Source of the DNA: Sipunculus nudus
Lineage: Eukaryota > Annelida > Sipuncula > Golfingiida > Sipunculidae
Assembly (NCBI GenBank): GCA_026874595.1
Contig: CM049320.1
Coordinates: 45,518,714 to 45,582,713 of the forward strand
DNA: 64,000 bases
Direction of reading: 5' to 3'
Part shown: positions 11,996 through 24,642 of the stretch, in pieces
Position numbering within the stretch: position 1 is the first letter of the stretch
How the letters are laid out: every line of letters begins with the position of its first letter
Translations under genes and position numbers: made by a program
Notes under the pieces: generated by a model
What the model was told of the DNA's origin: nothing
The model's database searches: none
What the model saw: only the letters and a program-made list of their open reading frames with translations

Positions 11996-13180
11996 AACTG
12001 GTATACTGGTAGTCGACAAGCGACTACGTGTATCCGCCAAAATCAGAGAAGGACGGGTGAAGTGAGGCATGGATTGAGTGGCAAGAGGATATAGAGTTAC
12101 TATGTTACATATTAGAATGACTCTCTGCCTAATAAACATGATTGTAGGTGGCGCCACTTGTTATCTGAACGAGAAACTATCCAAGATGTATACATATGCA
12201 AAATTTCATGTGGAAAAGTCAAACCACTGCAGAGATTTGAGTGATTTTATCCAACACCAGACAAACAGATGGACACTTTGCAAACATGGCTGCAGGTGGT
12301 GCCACCATTTTTGTGTATGTTATAAAGCGATCCAAGGGCTACATTTGTGTAAAAAATTTTCCTGATTGGTCAAACGGTTCCAGAGATATAAGCAATAATG
12401 TCTGCAGCGTGAACGTGAATGTAGGTGGCGCCACCTGTCATAAAATCAAGAAAGCTATCCAGGATGTATAAGCATCCCGAATTACAGGTAATTTGGTCAA
12501 ACCACTGCAGAGATATGAGTGATTTTAACCCAAGGCAGACAAACAGATGGATGCTGTGCAAAAATGGGTGCAGGTGGCGCCACTATTTTTGTGTATGTTA
12601 TAAAGCTATCCAAGGGCTACATTTGAGTAAAAAATTTTTTCTGATTGGTCAAACGGTACCCAAGATATGAGCTTTGATGTCTGCAGCATTAACGTGAATG
12701 TAGGTGGCGCCACCTGTCATAAAATCAAGAAAGCTATCCAGAATGTATATGCATGTCGAATTTTAAGTGAATTAGTCAAATCACTGCAGAGGTATGAGTG
12801 ATTTTAACCCAAGGCAGACAAACAGATGGACACTGTGCAAACATGGTTGCAGGTGGCGTCACCTTTTGTTGTGTATGTTATAAAGCTATCCCAGGGCTAC
12901 ATTTGTGTAAAAAATTTTTCCTGATCGGTCAAACGGTTCCCGAGATATGTGGGTTTATGTGTGGAAACAGACGCACAAACGGAAGCTGGGCAAAGAGGAA
13001 AGGTCAGAGGTCAAGGTCACTTGGTTAGGCACCAGTTCACATGTGACCCGATAATTTGTGTAAGTTTCGGAAAAATCCGTCCAGTAGTCTCACAGGATTT
13101 CTCCAGAAACGAACGCCGCAGCGGCAGAGGAACCCGGTCAAAAACATAGTATCCGCAAACCTTCGTTTTGGCGGATACAA
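11996..13180 (+). mobile_element. C-family element 1, both ends present
   Basis: The 5' hairpin GTAGTCG-ACAAG-CGACTAC is followed by TGTATCCGCCAAAA. The body has alternating modules around GGTGGCGCCACC at about 12149, 12297, 12426, 12574, 12704 and 12854. The 3' hairpin pairs GTATCCGC (from 13149) with GCGGATAC (to 13178). The inner TGTATCCGCCAAAA is repeated inverted at the 3' end. It sits inside an A-family M1 module. Confidence 0.75.
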
Positions 13181-13314
13181 TTATATAATACAGTCCTTAT
13201 TTCGGGCATGTATATAGGAACTATATAGAAGAATATTTATGGTAAATATGGGGGAAAAAAGATGAGTGGTTTTGATATTAGGCAGTCCTGAAGTGTGAAA
13301 ATATGTTTTTAATA
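13181..13314 (+). repeat. Remainder of the A element interrupted by C1
   Basis: M1 sequence resumes with the GATATTAGGCAGTCCTGAAG landmark and ends where a B-type 5' end begins at 13315. Confidence 0.6.
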
Positions 13315-13485
13315 AACAAGGCCTACAGGCCTAATGCGAACCTGTGCAAAGTTTGGGAGTATGAATGGAGGTTTTTTTTTTTAATTTAATATTGATCCTT
13401 TTAAATCCTGCATATCTACCTTAGTCATTATGATTTCAGCAAAATGTACATTTCGGACCTGCAAGTTTCAGACTAGGACATTTTA
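13315..13485 (+). repeat. B-family 5' end fragment
   Basis: AACAAGGCCTACAGGCCTAA then GCGAACCTGTG marks a B 5' end. The following sequence to 13485 does not match the usual B 5' module, so only about 35 bp are secure. Confidence 0.5.
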
Positions 13486-14548
13486 AAACTAGAATATGGG
13501 TAGTCGACCAGTGACTGTGTATCCACAGAAATCAGAGTGGGACGGGTGAAGTGAGGCATGGATTAAGTGGCATGGGGAATAGAGTGAGGTGTGTTGCATA
13601 TTAGCTTGGATGTCTGCAGAGTAAATGTGAATATGGGTGGCACAACCTGTCCAAGAGGGCTGTCCAGGATGTATAAACCTGCTAAATTTCAGGTGGATAA
13701 GTCAAACCACTTCTGAGATATGAGTGATTTTAATTCAAGGCAGATGAACAGATGGACGCTGTGCATAAGTGGTTGAAGGTGGCACCACAGGTTTTGCTTA
13801 TGATGAAGAGCTATGTGAGATCTATATACATGCAAAATTTTGGCCAAATTGATCATACGGTTCCTGAGATATGAGCTTGGATGTCTGCAGAGTAAACATT
13901 AATGTAGGTGGCGCCACCTGTCATAAAATCAAAAAAGCTGTCCAGGATGTATAAACCTGCAAAACTTCAGGTGGATAAGTCAAACCACTTCTGAGATATG
14001 AATTATTTTATCTCAAGGCAGATGAACAGATGGGTGATGTGCATTAATGGTTGCAGGTGGCACCACAAGTTTTGCTTATGATGAAGAGCAATGTGAGATC
14101 TATACACGTGCAAAATTTTGGCCCAATCGGTCAAACGGTTCCCGAGATATGAGCTTGGATGTCTACAGAGTAAACCTGAATGTAGGTAGTGCCACCTGTC
14201 ATAAAATATCGAAAGCTGTCCAGGATGTATAAACCTGCAAAATTTCAGGTGGATAAGTCAAACCACTTCTGAGATATGAGTGATTTTATCCCAAGGCAGA
14301 TGAACAGATGGACGCTGTGCTAAAATGGTTGCAGGTGGCGACACAATTTTAATGTATATTATAAAGCTTTCCAAGGGCTACATTTGTGCAAAATCTTTAG
14401 CCTTATCGGTCAAACAGTTCCCGAGATATGGGGGTTTATGTGTGGAAACAGATGCACGAATGGACGCTGGGCAGAGAGGAAAGGTCAGAGGTCAACCAAA
14501 AATGAGGGCGCAGCAGTTCACATGCGACTGATCATAATTCCGAATTTT
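13486..14548 (+). mobile_element. C-family element 2, 3' truncated
   Basis: The 5' end AACTAGAATATGGGTAGTCG is mutated in the hairpin (GACCAGTGACTG). The body holds four to five GGTGGCRCCAC modules, two with the AAGTTTTGCTTATGATGAAG variant. The 3' GC-rich end and hairpin are missing; a B 5' end starts at 14549. Confidence 0.7.
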
Positions 14549-14725
14549 AAACAAGGCCTACAGGTCTAATGCGAACCTGTGCATTGGGAAATACACCAGG
14601 TATAATGCTTCAATGCTGGACCATTACTTCTCATGTATATGAACAATGCAGGTACTAAACATTTTGAATAAGAAACAATTACACAAACATCACTGCTGAA
14701 ATTCTGGCATGGGTGCACACAACAC
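14549..14725 (+). repeat. B-family 5' module
   Basis: AACAAGGCCTACAGGTCTAA and GCGAACCTGTG start a module of about 177 bp ending GCATGGGTGCACACAACACA. Near-identical modules lie at 24643-24819 and 29369-29547. An A-family 5' end follows immediately, as it does at 29548. Confidence 0.75.
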
Positions 14726-15519
14726 AACTAGGGACCCATGGGTCTCAATGCTCAGCTGAATTTGTCTATAAGGATATTTTTAAAGAAATTTTTCAGAATG
14801 ACAGTCCTGTGACCTTAACCAATGACCTTGTGACCAAAAAATCTTAGAACTTAATATCCTTGAACTTGCAGCATTAGGATTATTGTAACAATCTTTTAAA
14901 AAGTGACCTTGACCTCTGACAAGATAACCTCAAATTCTACAGGTTTCCTCACTTCAGGCAAGTAAGCCATGTGTGAACATTGGAAAGTTCAGGATGAAAA
15001 GTTTGATTTACAGTGCATCCATAATCTTTTTAAAGATGTGGCTCCTGTGACCTTCAACTTAGATCGCTGGACCCTGGTAATCAAAATGAATTTACTTATG
15101 TTTAAAGTTTAAAGCCAGTTTAATTTTAGTAAATAAATAGAAAAATATTGGTTAAAATAGAAAAATACAGGTGGTGCCACCACGTTTCAGGAACTGACAA
15201 AACTAGTCATGGTCAATATTCAAGGCAAGAATCATGACAAACCATGCATTAATTATCAAGATATTGGAGGTTTTGTATCAAATTTCTTACAATTCTGGGG
15301 GGTACTTTCAAGCCCCATAGCTCAAAGGATATAGGTCACAGTGACCTAATTTCAGGTTCCCAAGGAGATTTTTTATTGAGCTCCCTGGATTATCACTTAG
15401 AAGTTTCTAGGACCAGCTGTTACCATTTGTGCCCTGCTAACGGACGGCCGGATATCCGAATCGACGACAAACAAAGCGCTATTCCTACACCTCAGTTGAC
15501 TTACAGTCAGCTGAGCTAA
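14726..15519 (+). mobile_element. Short A-family element
   Basis: A slightly decayed 5' end (AACTAGGGACCCATGGGTCT, GCTCAGCTGA) is followed by TGACCTTGACCTCTGAC modules, GGTGGTGCCACCACG, M2, and a hairpin at 15491-15515. At about 0.8 kb it is the shortest A copy with both ends. Confidence 0.7.
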
Positions 15520-16968
15520 AAATGATTGTAGCTGGCACTACCAGTCTTGTATACAACGAAGCTATCAGAGATATATACATATGCCCAAGTTCAGACTGAT
15601 ATATCAAACCCCTCCTGATAAATAAGCAGGGACACACACTGTGCAAAAATTATTGTAGGTGGCACCACCAGTCTTGTATACGACAAAACATATCCGATAG
15701 GTATAAATATGCCAAATTTCAGGATGATATATCAAACTCCTCTATAGAAATAAGCAGGCACAAAAGTCACATACTGTGGAAAAGTCACTGTATGTGGTGA
15801 CACCTGTTTCTTAAATCAGAAAGCCATCAAAGACACATAGCCAGGTCAAAATATCAGGCCAATACATCAAACTTACCTTAAGTCTGATGCATGGGGCTGA
15901 CCACGCTTAGGTGAGAAAGGCAGTTGCCCGGAGTGAAGTGTGACAAATTTGCTTGCTCAGGCTACTGCACTGAGTGAACTCATGACCTGCACCTGGCTAG
16001 ACTGGGTGAACTTTTGACCTGTACCTGGCTGCACTGAGTGAACTCTTGGCCTGTTGCCTAATCTGATACAGTTGGCAGTCTGCCAAAGCTATAAATAGAT
16101 TGGCTCCACATGCAGCCCTGAGAGGCATGACACCCATGAGGTGATCACATGGTGCCCATGAGGTGTTCACATGTCACCCATGAGGGGATCACATGCCTTG
16201 TGCTTGGCTGCACTGACTGATCTCTTGACCTATATCTGGCTGCACTGAATGAACTCTTGATCTATTGCCAAATCTGAAACAGTTGGAAGTTTCTTAACTT
16301 ATTTAAATATACAGACACAATCTTAGCCTGTTGGCAAATCTGTTTACACATTCTGAAGGACTTTGGCTAAAATGCATTTTTTCAAGCTGACATATTCATA
16401 AACTTTTTATCAAAATATCTAGAATAATAAAAGATGCAGTTTTTTAATAAATAAGCTGAATCCCACAACATTTGATATATGACAGATTATTGCATAAAAT
16501 CTGGGGATGGTAGTTCCTGCTATTCTGAGAAATTATGGGTTAATGTACAGATGACCAATGACCCCCATACAAAAAAAGGTCAATGCAGGTGACCACCAAT
16601 ACCTGAATTTCATATATGGCTCATGTGACCAACACTGGCAGAAAATTTGGTGATGATAGCTCCAGCCGTTTCTGAGATTGTCATTTTAGTATGCTTTTTC
16701 GGACAGATGACTAGGTTCAACTTCCTGTAATTCGGCAAAAATTCACTGAACTTGAACCATCTGAACAAACTTGAGAGAGATGATTTAAAAGATTATTTTT
16801 GTTAAATATTGAACAAATTGGCTTGACCGTTTTGGAGGAGAAGATTTTTTAAGTTTTTTTAGCTTTTTCTCTATAAAATCTGAGAAAATGCAGATTTTTT
16901 CAGATGGCTAATTTTTTGCATTAAATTTCATGATGCTAGCTCCAGTCAATCCAACAGTATGAGTTAAC
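15520..16968 (+). repeat. B-type internal block, left part
   Basis: Same order as 2833 onward: GATTGTAGCTGGCACTACCA, CACTGAGTGAACTC units, ACCCATGAGG units, then TACAAAAAAAGGTCAATGCA and GATAGCTCCAGCCGTTTCTG. It is split at 16969 by a palindromic element. Confidence 0.65.
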
Positions 16969-17882
16969 GTATATGTCGAGGGAAGAATAAGAATCTGGGA
17001 AGATCCGGAATCCTCCCGGGAAAAATTAGAATTCTGATTTTTCCCGGGAAAAATGAGAATCCAGAGATCGTATGAAGTTATTCCCATTCTTCCCGGGAAG
17101 AATGAGAATTCTAATTTTTCCTGGGACAAATCAGAATTCCAGTCTCTCCCGGGAAATTGAGAATTCTAATTTTTCCCGGGAGAGAGTGGAATTCAGTTTT
17201 GAAATTCAAACCTGGGAAAAATGAGAATTCTCATTCTTCCCGGGAAGAATGGGAATTATTGATGCCAACTTAACTCTTTTATTTTTTTTCATACTTAGTC
17301 AATCTAACATAGATGTTTATTTTCATTGAATTGTAGATTTAAAATATTCACATCTAGTAATCTTTATAATTGAATCATGTGTGCTAAGAACTAATACATA
17401 AATATCAGGTGTGGTTGTTTTCAACTTACATGTATGTAATGGGTTTAGTACTATCATGTGTGAATAAAACTTATTTTAGCAAAAATGTGTTTTCTACTTT
17501 TTTTTTCATGACAAAAAATGTTACTGTTCTTTTAGCAATGGTCAGTTAATAACAAAAAAAATTTGGTTATAATACCGTAGTAAAATATGCAAAAAAATAC
17601 CCACCTTAACTAATAAAAGGATATTATTTAACAAATTGAAGCTTGCTGGGAAAAATCAGAATTTTGGTTTTCCGGGAAAAATCAGAATTCTCATTCTTCC
17701 CGGGAAAAATATGAATCAAATCATAGTATGAAATGATTCTCATTTTTCCCGGGAAGAATGGGAATTCTCATTATTTCCGGGAAAAATCAGAATTCTCTTT
17801 TTCCTGGGAAAAATCAGAATTCTCATTTTTCCCGGGAGGATTCCGGATCTTCACAGATTCTCATTCTTCCCTGGACATATAC
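16969..17882. mobile_element. Palindromic CCCGGG/GAATTC foldback element
   Basis: The ends GTATATGTC and GACATATAC begin long inverted repeats that share GAAGATCCGGAATCCTCCCG. Both arms consist of serial units in which CCCGGG and GAATTC alternate, so each unit is itself near-palindromic; about 16977-17265 and 17645-17880 are filled with them. A less structured AT-rich spacer lies between. No transposase is present. It interrupts a B-type block. Confidence 0.7.
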
Positions 17883-19131
17883 CTGTGATTGTAAACATTG
17901 CCTGGCATGAGGAATATCTAAAATCATAAATCTACATTTTTTAAAAGTTTTTAAAAAACATTCTTGTCAATATTAACCAAAGATAACCTGAAATCTAAAT
18001 GTCTGGAGGCATGATGTAACGGATGCTGATAAACTGGTTCCAGGCTAGATGTATCTGCTTCACACAGCTAACATATATGGTAAAATGACTCAATTCAATC
18101 TTTATTATTCAGCCAAAATTCATTCTTTGGAACCATAAAAGACAATTAATTATTATAAAAATTATTCAGGGGATTATTCTTGTAAAATATTAAACAAACT
18201 GGCCTCAGTGACATCAGTCGAAAAACGTTTCGCAGGTTTATAACTCATATAGGATGATACAGCAAACTGGCCAAGTTCAGCTTCCCGAAACTCAGCCAAA
18301 AAGCACTGAACCAAAACCATTTGAACAAACTTGAATTATCAACATATGAGGATAATTAATGTGTGAGATTTAAGAATTTGGCCCAGTGGTTTTTGAGAAG
18401 AAGATCTTTGTAGCCACTGAGCTAAAATGGGCTGTTAGGGCATATGACTAAATTCAGCTTCCCATAACTTAGCCAAAAGTCACTGAAAAGAGACCATTTG
18501 AACAAACTTCAGAAAGCACTACCCTAGGATCATTTCTGTGCGATATTAAACATTTTGGCCAAGAAGTTTTTTGTAGCCCTCAGTGTGATACAGGCACGGA
18601 TGACCCCGTAAAAAAAAGGCCAATGCAGGTGGCACCACCAATACCTCAATTTCAGATAAGACCAATGTTACCAACATTGGCATAAAATTTGGTGATGATA
18701 GCTCCAGCCGTTTCTGAGATTTAAATTTTAATATGCTTTTTTTGCACAGTTAACAAAGTTCAACCTCCTGTAACTCGGCAAAAAATCTCCGAACTTGAAC
18801 CATTCGAACAAACTTGAGAAAGATTGTTCCAGGGATCATTTCTGTGAAATATTGGACAATTTTGCTGGACAGTTTCGGAGAGGAAGATTTTTAAAGCTTT
18901 TTTAGCTTTTTCCCAATAAAATCTAAGAAAATGCAGTTAGAAAAAAAATAAACAAAATCAGATATAGTTTTTGGATGACTGATTATTTGCAAAAAAATTG
19001 GTGATGCTAGCTCCTGCTGTTTTTGAGGTAGCTATGGTTAACGTACAGACGACGCATGACGTATGACACACAACACACAACCAGGATGGACGCCGCCGCA
19101 CCATCGCATAAGCTCACAGGTTCGCTAAAAA
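17883..19131 (+). repeat. B-family block with 3' end
   Basis: Several TTTCTGAGATT/ACTCAGCCAAAA modules lead to GCCGCCGCACCATCGCATAA and then CACAGGTTCGCTAAAAA. The inverted CACAGGTTCGC matches the B 5' GCGAACCTGTG. Parallel ends are at 26859, 28249, 40402 and 41739. Confidence 0.7.
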
Positions 19132-19406
19132 TGTACTGCACCTCACAAAATTAAATGACTCTGAAGGACTTTAGGGCCAAACACTGAAATTTAAAAGATT
19201 TAATTACCTGAATTTTTTTCCATGCCTGTCCATTTTTCAAAAACTGCTGAAACCTTGATATAATTATAAAAGTTATAATATATGCCCTTTTGGCAAGACA
19301 CATGAGGGGCAGGTAATTTAAAGAGTCAGATGAGGAGGCATGTGACAGGAGAGTAGACAGCACAGTGTAGACAGCACACTGTAGACAGCCCACCATGTCA
19401 AACTAC

Positions 19407-19527
19407 CTTCTTTATCAACATCTCCTCCTGGTCCAGGACCTGTTGTTATTGTTGCTGTGGTGACGTCATCATTCCATGAATCTTCATCACCTGATCTCTC
19501 ACATCCACCAAGTTTCAAACTCTGCAC
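19407..19527 (-). CDS. Candidate internal coding exon, hypothetical
   Basis: On the minus strand an acceptor-like TGGTTTTTAG precedes a 121-nt segment ending GATAAAGAAG|GTAGTT, a good donor. Read from the first base it encodes VQSLKLGG, then an acidic stretch with SGDEDSWNDDV, then a Gly/Pro-rich GPGPGGDVDKE. Composition differs sharply from surrounding repeat translations. It would leave one base at its 3' junction (phase 1). I do not recognise the protein and saw no partner exon nearby; introns here could be long. Confidence 0.4.
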
Positions 19528-19734
19528 CTAAAAACCATGCCATACATTCATTAAATGACAGGTCACCAACAGGCCCTGATAATTAGCTGACAGCATAACA
19601 GACTAGGATATGGGCACTCCACGATATTTATCGGCATAAATACTAACGAGAAATAAAATTAACAAATAAACACCTGAATATATTTCTTTTGTCAACTGGG
19701 TTCCCGAGGGTCTTGAAGCTAAGCTGAATTTGTC

Positions 19735-19998
19735 TGTCAGAATATTTTTATGAGCTTCCAAAAATTTGTTCTGTGATTTTGAACCTTGACCTTGTGACCT
19801 AGAATTCAATAGGGTTATTCCCCTACTGGTGAGCCAAAAGTGCAAGATGGAAGATTTGGGATGAAAGGTTGGTAAAGAAGAGCCTCCTATGAGCTTGACC
19901 TTTGACCTCAAAATAAACAATGTTTTCCACTTACTGATAGGTAACCATACATGAAAGATGGAAGGTCTGGGGTGAAAAGTTTGACATTAAATGCAATA
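19735..19998 (+). repeat. A-type TGACCTTGTGACC module fragment
   Basis: Matches the 9600-10000 modules (TTGACCTTTGACCTCAAAAT, ATGGAAGATTTGGGATGAAA). It lies directly before an A 5' end at 19999. Confidence 0.55.
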
Positions 19999-20193
19999 AA
20001 CAAGGGACCCATGGGTCATGGTGCTCAGCTGAATTTTGTGAAATTTTTATCACATACGAACTAGAAATTTCTTGGCACTGCATGTGCCATAGTATAGCCA
20101 GACAATCAATCCTCCCCCTTAAAAATAGTCCCCCTCCCCCATCTTCAGCAGCATATACTAACACTTGGCAAGTGACTATGGAACATCTTTCAA
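19999..20193 (+). mobile_element. A-family 5' end, interrupted by hAT element 1
   Basis: AACAAGGGACCCATGGGTCA and GCTCAGCTGA are followed by about 160 bp before the hAT target duplication at 20194. Sequence after 28838 should be the rest of this host copy or of its flank. Confidence 0.6.
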
Positions 20194-20201
20194 CTTGAGA
20201 A
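20194..20201. repeat. 8-bp target duplication, left (CTTGAGAA)
   Basis: Identical to 28831-28838 and immediately outside the terminal inverted repeats, as expected for hAT-type insertion. Confidence 0.85.
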
Positions 20202-20216
20202 CAGGGCTGGGGCCAG

Positions 20217-20375
20217 GTACAAGTGAAAGTACCTAGGTACAGGTACAGGTACTTGTGAACTGGCCAGGTACAGGTACAGGTATTTGTGAACTGGCCAGGT
20301 ACAGGTACAGGTATTTGATTTTCACAGAGTACCTAGGTACAGGTACTTTAGAAAGTACCTAGGTACAGGTAAAGG
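20217..20375 (+). repeat. Left subterminal GGTACAGGTAC array
   Basis: About a dozen AGGTAC units occur in 160 bp, some as GTACCTAGGTAC palindromes. In hAT elements subterminal repeats bind transposase; that role is inferred here. Confidence 0.75.
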
Positions 20376-20934
20376 TACATTTATTTTAGGACACTTCAAA
20401 GATGTTTTGAAGGAAAAAATAGCGGCATAAATTCACGTATATGCAAATTAACATGCCTTTTTACCATCAAACAATACTGAAGTCTTTGCTAAAGTATATT
20501 TTATTAGAACTAATTATCTGTATAGCACCATACATTCACAAACATGATATTCAAGTCTACTGAAAGTCCATTAAGTACACCTAGTACAGTATGACACCAT
20601 ACTTCACAAACATGATATTTGTGAACATTTGCCAGATGTCATACTTTATATATCACTCAAATAAACAGCTACCGTAATGTCTACTTGATTTCATACAAGA
20701 AAAAATAATTATTTTTCTCAGAGTGTGAATTATTATATGTAAAATATGAAAAATTAGAACATTGCAGGAGAGAAGATCGTTTGACACCTGAGAACCTGTG
20801 ATTGGCGATAATAGAGGATGTACGGCAACTCTCATGTTAATTATTACTTAGCACTTGTTCGGGAATATATATGAGCCCTGCTGGTGATGAAAAAGATGTC
20901 CAATATATCCCGTAACTGGCATTTTATAAACCGG

Positions 20935-20939
<5 letters not shown>

Positions 20940-21013
<74 letters not shown>
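20940..21013. repeat. (TA)n microsatellite
   Basis: Uninterrupted TA dinucleotides for about 72 bp inside hAT element 1. The Ile-Tyr frame over it is an artefact. Confidence 0.95.
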
Positions 21014-21018
<5 letters not shown>

Positions 21019-21667
21019 CAGGGTTTTAGCCGCGCCCGTCGGGGGTTACCGGGAAGGCCTCTACTGCCGGCCGGAACAAACTAAACATTCGTAACCCACA
21101 GACCGGCACAAAAGATCATACAGATCGTCAAAAATCCAGCTACCGGCAATAGAACTTCAGTAATTTATTACCCTAAACTGTTAAATTTGTACCTCATTAG
21201 TATGTTAACAGATTTATTTGAGCATGGCTGTGGTGTAAACAGAATTGACAGGAGTCACTGATCACCTTAATATTACACATCAAATAAATAATTGGTAAAC
21301 AAACAAGCCACGAAGTGTTTCAGTTTGGACATGAAAGGAAAACATCATTAGCCAGGGGTCTCTCACGGCGTACAGCGGTGCGTAGCATCATTAGCGGTAA
21401 GAAAATGGGCTATTGTTTTGTAATACTTCATGGCAACATTTAATTCATTTACGAACATTAGTTGTATGGATTGCAGAATACGCCCTAAAAAAATTGTAAT
21501 GGTAATTTTCTTAGGGTGTTAATGAAATTTATTCGGGGTGTCACCTGGCTGAAAGTGAACTTATTACAGCCGTGAATATGTAATCTCACCAGATATATTT
21601 ATACATTTCAATAAATCAAATGTTTATTTTACCAGTTTGGTAATTTTAGTGGAAAGAAATAAATGAA
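21014..21667. other. Internal hAT 1 sequence, no gene seen
   Basis: A GC-richer start (21020-21070) is followed by AT-rich sequence. No frame or repeat module is recognised. Being inside the terminal repeats it is presumably element sequence. Confidence 0.4.
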
Positions 21668-23577
21668 AACAAGGGACCTATGGGTCACTGTGCTCAGCTG
21701 ACATTAACCTTGAAGGTAAAAATCTAAAATAATATCAAATTGAGATAAAGTGTAAGAGGAAGAGGTAATAAAGGCCATGGTTGGTTTATATGATTGGTTT
21801 GTATTGATGAGCAAGAAATTGTTGCAAATAATATTTTGTGACCTGACCATGTGTTTCCTAATGTTGAAACTGAAGTATGTGAGCAGTTTGTGAACAAATG
21901 CTCTGTACAATTACCATGATCATTAGTTGGCTTTTTGATTAACTGTTGACATTTCAGTAATTTACACATTTGTTCAATCGAATCTTTTTTTTGTATATAT
22001 ATATATTATTAAATATATGTTTTTTTATGAAATGTATACAGCTGAAATATAACTAATTAACAACATAAAACATGGCAAACAAAGCCTGATCTCAAATTCT
22101 GCTGATGCAGGAAAATAATGAACAAATGTTTGTAATAAATCCTCATTTTTTTATCACATCAATTTTTTTTTTAATTTAAGTTTATATTTCTATACATTTT
22201 CAATATAACATATATATCTGAATATAAAAGTTGATTCATAATTCTCAATTGCATCATCATAAATCTCAATCTTGTCAGATAACACCACATCATATGCATA
22301 CAAATGTTTATTTATTTTTTACCACAAAAATATATCTTTTAAATCTGAAAAACAATAAATATCTAAAAAAAATACTTGATTTAGATTTCACAATTTTTAA
22401 TTGTGTCTTTATTTATCCATAATGTGCTTCATATTTTATCATAATTTAAGCATACTGATGGGTCCCATTATGATTGGTAAAATCATTTAAAAGAAAAATG
22501 ATTTCTTTAAAAATGCTACATTACACAACATTGCATCTTCTGGATTACACCTTGAATTACTTTTTCATTGAAAGTTTTTGCATATCAGAGTGGAAACAGC
22601 ATTACAATTAAGGAGATACAGTGAAAACAATAACAATACTGCATAACACTTGCTGGGTTGGGTTTGTGGGGGGGGGGGGGGCGGGGGGGGGGGGGGCTGA
22701 TTGGGGTGGTGATATGAGAATAACTGTACACCTGTCACAGCAGGGGATCTCCCCCAGTGACTGTAACAAATCAGAAACCCTGGCATAGCTGACTTCCAGT
22801 GACCTGGAGTGGGACCCTGCATCTGTAATCAAAGCAAATGAGTACAATAGAGCCTCAAGAAAAAAAATCAACTAGCTTAATTTTCAAGCTTTTACTTCCA
22901 AATTTCAGATTTAAACAAATTAAATATTTATGTTTACATGCTGTGAAAATTAAATCAATGGTACTTACAGGAAAAAAACGTGCCATGGTCAAAGTTGGGC
23001 AAAATTTAAGGTACTGATTTTATTTTTATGCTAATTACTTAAAAAATTTACAAAATTCAGATCTAATTTTGGGTAAACAATTGAATCTTAATTAAACATA
23101 GTTATATACTTGGGAAAATAGACTCTAGCTTCAAAATTTTTCATGTTAAGTGAGTAAATATTTTTCCTGATTTTTTACAAAGTCCATTATGTTTGGGCCC
23201 ATAACTTAAAGAATTTATACTTAACAGACTTAATATCTGGCATGTACATAGGAACTATATAGAAGAATATTTATGGTAAATATGAGGAAAAACAGATGAG
23301 TGGTTTTGATATTAGGCAGTCCTGAAGTGTGAAAATAGGATTTTAATAAAAAATTGAGGTTTTTCCTTAATTTCTCAAAGGAACGAAGTCGCAAAGACCC
23401 AGTTTTCGGCTTGGTAGGAGATCTTAGGGACATCTAACATTATGCTGAATTTTGGATTCCTAGGTCTTACGGTTACAAAACGTGCCACATCTACGGACGG
23501 ACGGACGGACAGACGGATGGACGACGGACAATGGACCACGACTATAGCTCAGATGACTTATAGTCAGCTGAGCTAAA
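21668..23577 (+). mobile_element. A-family element nested in hAT 1, both ends
   Basis: 5' AACAAGGGACCTATGGGTCA and GCTCAGCTGA; middle with a poly-G tract (22671-22696); one M1 module (22915-23490) with the exon-like cassette; ACGG microsatellite (23494-23528); hairpin 23546-23574 and AAAAA. It is the uninterrupted counterpart of the copy at 42412-45815, whose M1 region is split by element C4. Confidence 0.8.
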
Positions 23578-24642
23578 AATATATGTTTATCATATTTGTA
23601 AACTGGGACGGGGGACATAGGCACATAGTTCACACTATAACTGTTCATGCACCTCTAACCAAATGGCCATAGTAACCAACGCATTACGCGGAAGTTTTTA
23701 TTTGGGAGATTCTAATCAGATTTATACAGCGGGAAAAAAATTATTTCACGGACATTACCAGGATTTATCAAATAAAAACTCTCGAAGACAGCGGTATATC
23801 CTTTGTAGCTGCCGTTCAAAGCACTCTGACGATCTCCATTTAACCTTTGATGTCTTGTAGCACCAGGTCATGCCTGTGATCAGTGGTCCGTGCGAGGTTT
23901 GTCCCAAGTGGATTACTAGTATATGATCATCAGCTACTGTGATTTTTGTCCCACTTACAAATCCTTCTTATTCTATTATAAAGTAAACAAAATATTATCG
24001 ATTAAAACACATTTTTACCTCGAGTTCTATTGTTCAAATCACATTCATGTTGTAACAAGTCCGAAGCAAAGATGGCCCATCGGTATCAGTTAAGAGACAT
24101 TTTTTCCTTTTAACATACATGAAGTCGCAAATCTGATAAAATTGTTCCGATAAATTATCATGTTACTGCCTTGTACTAGGACATAAAGATGTGTTGTTAT
24201 CAGGTGAACAGTATAGACATTTGATTCATCTCCGTATGCAAAGATGTTTTAATCATAGAACCAATTACTGTTCATACGGACCGCCGATGGTCACCGGCAA
24301 TAGCTAATATCGGCAGAGTATGTTGGTGTACGAATTCATATATGTATTATAGAAATATATGATTCAGGAAATTTATAGTGTGCGAACTAATGGAGGATAC
24401 GAACTGATGTAGACATTACGGTATAAAGATCTGCTCAATTAATTTGTGTCACCTGTGCTCAAACTAGTTGTGGGTAACAGCTCGAATAATTTGCTCAATT
24501 AGTGGTTACAGCTGATTTCACTCGTGAACATTGTGGAGGTATGATAACAATTCAGTTCATGAGCAGTTTATCACACTGATGGCTTGCTGATTATTTTACA
24601 CTACAGGTAACCAAATTTAATACTAAAAGAGAAAAAAACTTA
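23578..24642. other. Internal hAT 1 sequence
   Basis: No repeat module is shared with the rest of the window. A 65-codon frame at 23663-23860 is not recognised and has no supporting context. Confidence 0.4.

Noticed and set aside
20884..21084. Ile-Tyr repeat ORF
   Set aside because: Reads through a (TA)n microsatellite.
22565..22871. Proline-rich minus-strand ORFs (also 43221-43529 and 58401-58685)
   Set aside because: The proline runs are the complement of poly-G tracts in A elements and near 58.6 kb.
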